Assembly (NCBI GenBank): GCA_036023115.1
Contig: JAYKKT010000036.1
Coordinates: forward strand, 6,101,501 to 6,165,500
Reading direction: 5' to 3'
Length of the DNA stretch: 64,000 nucleotides
From: Brasenia schreberi
Lineage: Eukaryota; Streptophyta; Magnoliopsida; Nymphaeales; Cabombaceae
The notes below the pieces were generated by a model. It worked only from the letters and a program-made list of their open reading frames with translations. It did not search any database and was not told where the DNA came from. A program made the translations under genes and the position numbers. Below, one piece after another: positions 59,474 through 64,000 of this stretch (its first letter is position 1; the number at the start of each line of letters is the position of its first letter).

Positions 59474-59535
59474 AATATATTTGACTAAATAAAAAGGTCT
59501 TAATCAAATCATCCTGATCCAATTCAAGTCATAAA
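59367..59535. repeat. direct repeats flanking an (AT)n microsatellite
   Basis: Two related blocks, ATTTGACTAATTAAAACGTC... and ATTTGACTAAATAAAAAGGTC..., each continuing through ATCAAATCATC(A/C)TGATCCA(G/A)TTC to AAGTC. They sit on either side of the (AT) run at 59431-59470. Confidence 0.85.
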
Positions 59536-59614
59536 CTCAAACCAAACATTGTTGATCAATTATAATTGTCTAACCTTAGATAGTAGCACTTGACCTAGAG
59601 TCTTCGGGCATACA

Positions 59615-59618
<4 letters not shown>

Positions 59619-59687
<69 letters not shown>

Positions 59688-59690
59688 TAG

Positions 59691-59726
<36 letters not shown>
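59619..59726. repeat. (AT)n-(GATA)-(GA)n microsatellite
   Basis: Long AT array at 59619-59684, a short AGATAGATAT bridge, and a GA run at 59700-59726. Confidence 0.98.
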
Positions 59727-59729
<3 letters not shown>

Positions 59730-60064
59730 TTGGATCCTCCTTACTCATGTTGATATGTTACTTTTGGATGGTATGAGTGTAATAAAAATATTTTTCGTAC
59801 TTTTCAAGTTTATTATAAATTTTGAATTTTCACTCATGTCACTTAAAAGTAATGAGTGAGCATAAATAAACAGGTGTCTGTAGAGCTGGATCCAGTTTTC
59901 CATTTCGTAAATGGCTCACTCATCTTCATCTGGCCAATTGCAATTTTTCTAGTTTTGCATACTATCCGGTCCGCATATTCTAGCCAGCGTCATAAACAGC
60001 CGACTCCGATGCTTTTCTAAACTCTAAATGCAAGCGAAAAATATAAACTTCACAATGCCTAATG

Positions 60065-60440
60065 GATATGGCTAGTTCAGACCCGGACCGCTTCTTTGAA
60101 CCTGTTGTCGTCATCAAGAATGATTTTTCAGCGTCAATAGAACCATAACTGAACTTGGTCTCGAATTGGCCGTCCCCAAAACCAACCGAATTGGGCTCGC
60201 ACAAACTGGATCAAAACAACAACTAAGCTTTTTCTTATAATAAACATGAATTCTTTGTTTTCATAGAGCACGATCATGTGTCATGCTAGCAGTTAACTCA
60301 ACATAAACATATGTTAGATCATTATTTATTGTTTCTTTCAAACACATTTGTAACTCATTCTCTTTTAATATTTTCAAAAAAATCCATCAGAACAGCGGTC
60401 CGTTCAGAAATTACTGGTTCTGTATGGTCCCGTGGGCTGT
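60065..60440. mobile_element. GGTTCC-type element, copy 8 (split by a short LINE piece)
   Basis: Left part ATGGCTAGTTCAGACCCGG through CGAATTGGGCTCGCAC. The right part after the LINE piece reads AGCGGTCCGTTCAG and ACTGGTTCTG. Ends not resolved. Confidence 0.45.
60212..60376 (-). mobile_element. RTE-type LINE, 3'-end fragment (copy H)
   Basis: Minus-strand LINE 3' end of about 165 bp: CAACAACTAAGC complement, then the complements of ACACATGATCGTG and AACAATAAATAATGATC, ending in a T/A-rich run. Heavily 5'-truncated. Possible worn target duplication ATCAAAAC / ATCAGAAC at its two sides. Confidence 0.7.
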
Positions 60441-61680
<1,240 letters not shown>

Positions 61681-61690
61681 TATATATAAA
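61681..61690 (+). promoter_or_regulatory. TATA box of the ALMT gene
   Basis: TATATATAAA followed by GAGGAGAAGC, about 70-80 bases before the first ATG, with a CT-rich leader (61731-61744). Typical plant core-promoter layout, with transcription expected to start near 61715. Confidence 0.6.
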
Positions 61691-61760
61691 GAGGAGAAGC
61701 AGCACCTAGCTTCCTCACCCCTCCTTTAACTCTCTCTCTCTCATCCTATTGCGTATCATT

Positions 61761-63028
61761 ATGCATGTCTTGAGCATAATGGAGTGTGCTATTCATGTTG
61801 GTGTATCACCACTGAGTAACAGAAGAGAGGAGGAAAGGATTGGAGTCGCAGCACGAGCGTTTCGATTCATGTCTAATAAAGTTGGGACGCTTGGCATGAG
61901 CGCGAAGAATGTGGGGGAGAAGGTGATGAAGCTGGGCAGAGATGATCCCAGAAGAATCTTTCATGCCTTTAAGGTGGGACTAGCCCTCACCATTGTCACC
62001 CTTTTCTACTTCATGAGGCCTCTGTATGACGGCACTGGAGGCAATGCCATATGGGCTGTTATGACTGTTGTTGTTGTCTTTGAATATACAGTAGGTAAGT
62101 ATATATTGATTGCCCATAATGCATCTGTAATGGTCTTATCACTCAAACATTCTTAGAATTGCGTATAATTATTGTTGATGCCGAAAAATTCAGAGTTCTA
62201 TGGCACATTCTGCATCACGTCTGACTTAACCAACGAGTTTTATCAAATGCTATCTTAATTGCGTCACCACGTCTGACGACAATAATTATATATGTTATTT
62301 AATTTATTATAGCCAACTATTGGGATTATCCTTTTAATCACAAGTTCTCTCACAAAGTTTTGACTTTGATGAACATAGGAGGAACACTTAGTAAGGGTCT
62401 AAATAGAGCATTTGCAACCTTATTAGCTGGTGCTCTCGCTCTTGGTGTCCATTACTTGGCCAACCTCTCAGGCAAGAAAGCAGAGCCCATAATCATTGGT
62501 ACAGCTGTCTTCCTGCTAGGTATACAACACAAATCTCTCTCTCTCATATATATTGTTTTTGAGTTATATATGTTGTACGCAAAACTGTGCAGGTTCGGCA
62601 TCTACCTTTTCAAGGTTTTTTCCTGGGATTAAGGCAAAGTATGACTACGGAGTACTGATATTCATACTAACGTTCAGCCTGGTATCAGTTTCTGGGTACA
62701 GAGTGGAGAAGCTTTTTGACTTGGCACAGCAACGCCTATCCACCATTGCAGTTGGCATCTCACTCTGCGTCATTGTGTCTATTCTCATTTGCCCAGTTTG
62801 GGCAGGCCGTGACCTACATGACTCGATTGTGAACAACTTGAAGAAACTTGCAGATTCCTTGGAAGGTTTCTTTTTCTTCTTTATTCTTTTTCCTCATTTG
62901 CTTTTATATTCTTTCACATCTTTTGTTTTTTTGGCTCGGATACCAATATAGGTAGAGGTGCATGTGTGTGTGAAGTATGCATGACTTCATTATGACGACC
63001 ACAATGAAAAAGAAGTGTGTGCAAGTGC

Positions 63029-63071
<43 letters not shown>

Positions 63072-64000
63072 GAGAGCATATTCCATGTGAATTTAAAATC
63101 TTTGATCGGTATGTTCAATACTAGAGATTTTAATTTAAAAATATGAAGTATGAAAAGTATAATGATATTTATTACTTTTTAAACTAAAATTTCTACCATT
63201 GATAACATTGATCGAATAATAGAAATCTTTAAATGAATATATATGTATATATGAGAGAGAGAGAGAGAGATGAGCGTGTGCATGTAGATGTTGCCCTGGT
63301 TGGAGCTTATATTGCATGGGTATGGGTATGGTACACGTGGATACAGGGTACAATAATTTTGAAAAATTTAAGGTATGGTTATGCCACTATGTCAAAATGA
63401 AAGTTTATATGTATATGTAATTGAAATTACACAAAATTAACTATAAAAATATACTCTGTAAAACTTATTAAAATTGAAACTTATAAATTTAATATAACAT
63501 ATTACTCCAACGAAAAATGCAATATCTCAAACATGAAAATTACACCACATAGTGGTCTCAATTTCATAACATACCGTTTCAGTTTCGAAATGTAACACTT
63601 TTGGATATCATATTCAATTTGACCCATATGGATTTCAATTCGTAGCAAAAATTTATAAAACAAACAGTACATGAGTATATTTATACGTAACCAAATAGAT
63701 TCTGGAGTACAAATTTTCTAAAATCTGTACCCCGGTACCAGTACCGATACTGAGCAAGTACCCATGCATTCAGCGGCCAAGTCATTTTAGGGCAAAAATT
63801 TCTTGTGCATAGAGAAACATAAGTGCTTTGTGAACCTGAAATAAAAATGCATCTCACTGGAAATAAGTGTGCCACACCTAAGAAACGCCACAGGTTGGAG
63901 CTGCTCTTTCGGAGTTTTAATGTTGGTGTATTTTTTAAATTGAAGTGGGTAATGTGAAAATTCAGGTTGTGTGGAGGAGTACTTCAATGAGAGGGAAGAA
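61761..64000 (+). CDS. aluminium-activated malate transporter family gene, exons 1-4 (3' partial)
   Basis: ALMT proteins are plant anion channels for malate and other anions in the plasma membrane or tonoplast. Four exons can be joined by canonical GT...AG introns: 61761-62094, 62379-62519, 62592-62865 and 63966 to the window end. Exon 1 has a basic N-tail and [17 protein letters not shown], then [20 protein letters not shown] and [10 protein letters not shown]. Exon 2 gives [20 protein letters not shown] then LGVHYLA and [10 protein letters not shown]. Exon 3 gives [20 protein letters not shown], then VSGYRVEKL and [15 protein letters not shown]. Exon 4 opens [11 protein letters not shown]. 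These are the conserved transmembrane-domain motifs of the family; the cytoplasmic C-terminal half lies beyond the window. ATGs at 61761 and 61779 are both possible. Intron 3 (1.1 kb) holds repeats. Subtype not determinable. Confidence 0.93.
63030..63064. repeat. (AT)n microsatellite in ALMT intron 3
   Basis: About 17 TA units. A short GA run also occurs at about 63253-63270 in the same intron. Confidence 0.95.
63311..63770. mobile_element. possible MITE-like insert in ALMT intron 3
   Basis: The left side begins ATTGCATGGGTATGGGTATG and the right side ends AAGTACCCATGCATT, so TGCATGGGTA is repeated in inverted orientation about 450 bp apart around an AT-rich non-coding body. No clear target duplication. 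Confidence 0.4.

Overview
This is nuclear DNA from a flowering plant. The evidence is intron-containing plant genes, plant Ty1/copia, RTE-type LINE and Mutator-like transposons, tRNA-derived SINEs and long CT/AT/GT microsatellites. A decayed TIR-NBS-LRR (TNL) resistance gene argues against a monocot; I cannot name a species. All reading was by eye, so element boundaries are good to a few bases only where terminal signatures are quoted.

Only two genes look alive. One is a purine-permease (PUP-family) transporter at 24593-25717 on the + strand. The other is the 5' part of an aluminium-activated malate transporter (ALMT-family) gene, four exons from 61761 running off the right edge, with a TATA box at 61681. 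They are about 36 kb apart and nothing links them functionally. Two gene fossils are recognisable: the LRR part of a TNL gene (1967-3310) and the C-terminal part of a digalactosyldiacylglycerol synthase (DGD1-like) gene with a retained intron (37650-38515).

Almost everything else is transposon debris in nested layers. 0-2 kb: LTR plus gag stub of an LTR retrotransposon. 4.7-8.2 kb and 18.2-21.7 kb: RTE-type LINEs, each inserted inside a GGTTCC-rich inverted-repeat element. 8.7-17.3 kb: two copia interiors in tandem on the minus strand, separated by a single LTR with a polypurine tract on one side and a primer-binding site on the other. 27-28.8 kb: very decayed LINE. 29.2-31.6 kb: Mutator-like element with about 210-bp inverted repeats and a FAR1-like remnant. 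33.4-36.2 kb: LINE with a 45-bp in-frame triplication. 40.9-47.0 kb: LINE interrupted by an opposite-strand LINE. 47.7-60.5 kb: short inverted-repeat elements, SINEs, an older LINE family, a second Mutator-like remnant and microsatellites.

I found no new gene system. The most notable observations are: (1) a dispersed family of short elements with GACATG...CATGTC ends flanked by TA, repeatedly used as landing sites by LINEs and tRNA-like SINEs; (2) a 30-bp LINE insertion consisting only of the LINE 3' end, flanked by a perfect 15-bp duplication; (3) the PPT-LTR-PBS copia junction.
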